Origin: a virus
Strand: one strand, 5' to 3'
DNA: 22,327 nt
Virus record (IMG/VR): IMGVR_UViG_3300001683_000139
Location: 1-22,327 of that record
The stretch's first letter is position 1. Every line of letters begins with the position of its first letter. Position numbers and translations under genes: made by a program. The notes under the pieces are model-generated. The model was not told the DNA's origin, searched no databases, and was given only the letters and a program-made list of their open reading frames with translations. Shown piece by piece: positions 21,171 through 22,327 of this stretch.

Positions 21171-21686
21171 ATGGACAAAAAATTTATACATTATTTAGCA
21201 GAATTTGACACACCTCAAATTTATTGCGACATGGATGGAGTGTTAGCAGATTTTGATAAAGCAATAAAAGATCAAATTGGGGGAAAATTCAACGATGAAC
21301 GTTGGTATGAATTACCAGATGATTTTTTTCTAAATATAGAACCAATGCCAGATGCTAAAAAATTATGGGGATTCATTGGAAAATATAATCCATATATTTT
21401 AACAGCAATTCCTAGATCATCAAGAGGACCGATTTCAAAACGTGCCACTAAAGATAAAACTCGATTTATGAAACGGTGGTTTGGAGTTGGTGTAGATAGA
21501 ATGTATCCTGTCATGAGAGCAGATAAAATGAGATTTGCGAAAGATGGTAGAGATGGGAGACCAAATTTATTGATTGATGATCATATTAAGAATATTCAAC
21601 AGTTTAAATCTGCCGGAGGAATAGGAGTACATCATAAAAGCGCATCAAAAACAATATCTGAATTAAAAGATATTGGTTATAAATGA
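21171..21686 (+). CDS. HAD-family 5'(3')-nucleotidase-like phosphatase, 171 aa
   Basis: IYCDMDGVLADFDKAI (17-32) gives the DxDGV nucleophile motif (Asp20, Asp22). LTAIPR (77-82) is motif II, a lysine near 119-124 is the likely motif III, and LLIDDHIKNI (133-142) is motif IV with Asp136 and Asp137. The layout resembles the short 5'(3')-deoxyribonucleotidase group, so dephosphorylating nucleotides during host DNA recycling is a reasonable role; the substrate is not proven. TAGGAATA precedes the ATG. The N-terminal MDKKFIHYLAEFDTP has a loose tag-like pattern (FxxYLAE). Confidence 0.8.
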   Translation: MDKKFIHYLAEFDTPQIYCDMDGVLADFDKAIKDQIGGKFNDERWYELPDDFFLNIEPMPDAKKLWGFIGKYNPYILTAIPRSSRGPISKRATKDKTRFMKRWFGVGVDRMYPVMRADKMRFAKDGRDGRPNLLIDDHIKNIQQFKSAGGIGVHHKSASKTISELKDIGYK

Positions 21687-21698
21687 TAGGGAGAGCTA

Positions 21699-22327
21699 AT
21701 GGCGACAGCTGGAAAAACTGTTGGATTTAAGGATAAAGATTATGTAGATAATGAGTTTATTGATATTCTTTCCGCTCCCAGAGATTGTTGGTGTTGGACT
21801 GCTTCTTGATACCTTGGGTGATGTTACTCTTACTAGCCCTGCAGATGATGATTTTCTTATCTACGATACAGCCACTTCCCTGTGGAAAAATAAAGCCTCT
21901 TCCACTATACCCGCCTCTATAGGACTAGGTTCATCGGATTCTGTTGATTTTGATAATTTAACTTTAACAGGAAATTTAGTTGTAGGTGGAACTCGGACAA
22001 TCATAAATACCGAAGTCTTGGGTGTAGTAGATCCAATTATAACTCTACAAACAGCCGCTGATGGTGGTCCCCTAACCGTTGATTCAAATAAAGATGTTGG
22101 ATTGGGACTGCAATATTTTGATGGTTCTGCGAAAACAGCCTTTATTGGTTTTGATGATTCCGAATTAAAACTTACCTTTGTTCCTGATGCTACAATAACT
22201 AATGAAGTTGTTACTGGAGCAAAAGGGACTATTGTAGCAGACCTTGAAGGAACAATTACTGCTCAAGGTGATACTGAATTATATGCTTTATCACAGGTAA
22301 CATCCGCAGCTAATAAAGGAATTCAAT
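21699..22327 (+). pseudogene. Fibre/structural protein gene with a +1 frame break, 3' partial
   Basis: The ATG at 21699 with an AGGGAGAG ribosome-binding site gives MATAGKTVGFKDKDYVDNEF, but this frame stops at TGA 21807-21809. The next frame is open from 21748 to the window end (stop TAG 21745-21747). From about 21778 it reads like a marine phage fibre protein: PEIVGVGLLLDTLGDVTLTS, DDFLIYDTATSLWKN, VDFDNLTLTGNLVVGGT. The natural join is at GCTCCCAGAG (21774-21783): dropping one C, or a +1 slip at CCC-AGA, fuses SAP to EIVGVG. A one-base sequencing or assembly insertion, a real broken gene, or programmed +1 frameshifting would all explain it. Typed as pseudogene only because the frame is interrupted. 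Confidence 0.6.

Noticed and set aside
21678-21685. TATAAATG as a late promoter before the fibre gene
   Set aside because: It overlaps the end of the nucleotidase coding sequence (GGT TAT AAA TGA) and differs from the consensus; a chance match in AT-rich DNA is likely.
1-22327. CRISPR array, insertion sequence, integrase or attachment site
   Set aside because: No regularly spaced direct repeats, no transposase or recombinase motifs and no terminal inverted repeats were seen; the repeats found are coding or junction duplications.

Overview
The window looks like a contiguous piece of a large, AT-rich, T4-like marine myovirus genome. The anchors are a full-length gp41-type replicative helicase aligning end to end with T4 gp41, a perfect T4-type late promoter box (TATAAATA, 3260-3267), and marine-phage structural genes. 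Every credible gene lies on the + strand. Genes are packed, with ATGA, TAATG or TAGTG stop/start overlaps and several GTG or TTG starts. The host cannot be read from the sequence. The virion-type genes and the proteobacterial-style IscA/IscU pair fit a marine bacterial host, but that is inference.

Layout: (1) 1-3246, a replication-region tail with small unknown genes, the gp41 helicase, an inserted sulfotransferase-like gene bounded by a 27/29-nt duplicated junction, and another small gene. (2) 3260-9877, a late-promoter-led string of genes, nearly all starting with a short motif of the type MK(T/S/P)F..(Y/H/F)L.E. It includes a 607-aa protein, a KWDG (ligase-like) nucleotidyltransferase, three tandem paralogues with ADP-ribosyltransferase-like features, and small proteins. 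(3) 9874-13608, an NMNAT-like nucleotidyltransferase, an 824-aa acidic/lysine-rich protein and a small acidic protein. (4) 13604-15163, a second late promoter-like box, two beta-rich structural proteins, a lysine-rich protein, an unusual GC-rich leader and a strong hairpin. (5) 15186-19784, conserved small phage proteins, a 665-aa multi-module protein, a coiled-coil/one-TM protein (holin-like), a protamine-like basic protein and others. (6) 19781-21686, an accessory block: IscA-type carrier, complete IscU scaffold, SAM methyltransferase and HAD-type nucleotidase. (7) 21699-end, a structural/fibre-like gene whose reading frame breaks near 21777 and which runs off the window.

The most interesting theme is the N-terminal motif. 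T4 internal proteins carry a short N-terminal capsid targeting sequence (for example MKTYQEFIAE of IPIII) that the gp21 protease removes at (L/I)xE|(A/G/S). About fourteen genes here begin in a comparable way, and several have a consensus-type site. If the resemblance is functional, this phage packs many proteins inside its head and injects them with the DNA, including possible enzymes (ligase-like, ART-like, methyltransferase, nucleotidase). That is a hypothesis from sequence resemblance; the prohead protease gene itself is not in the window.
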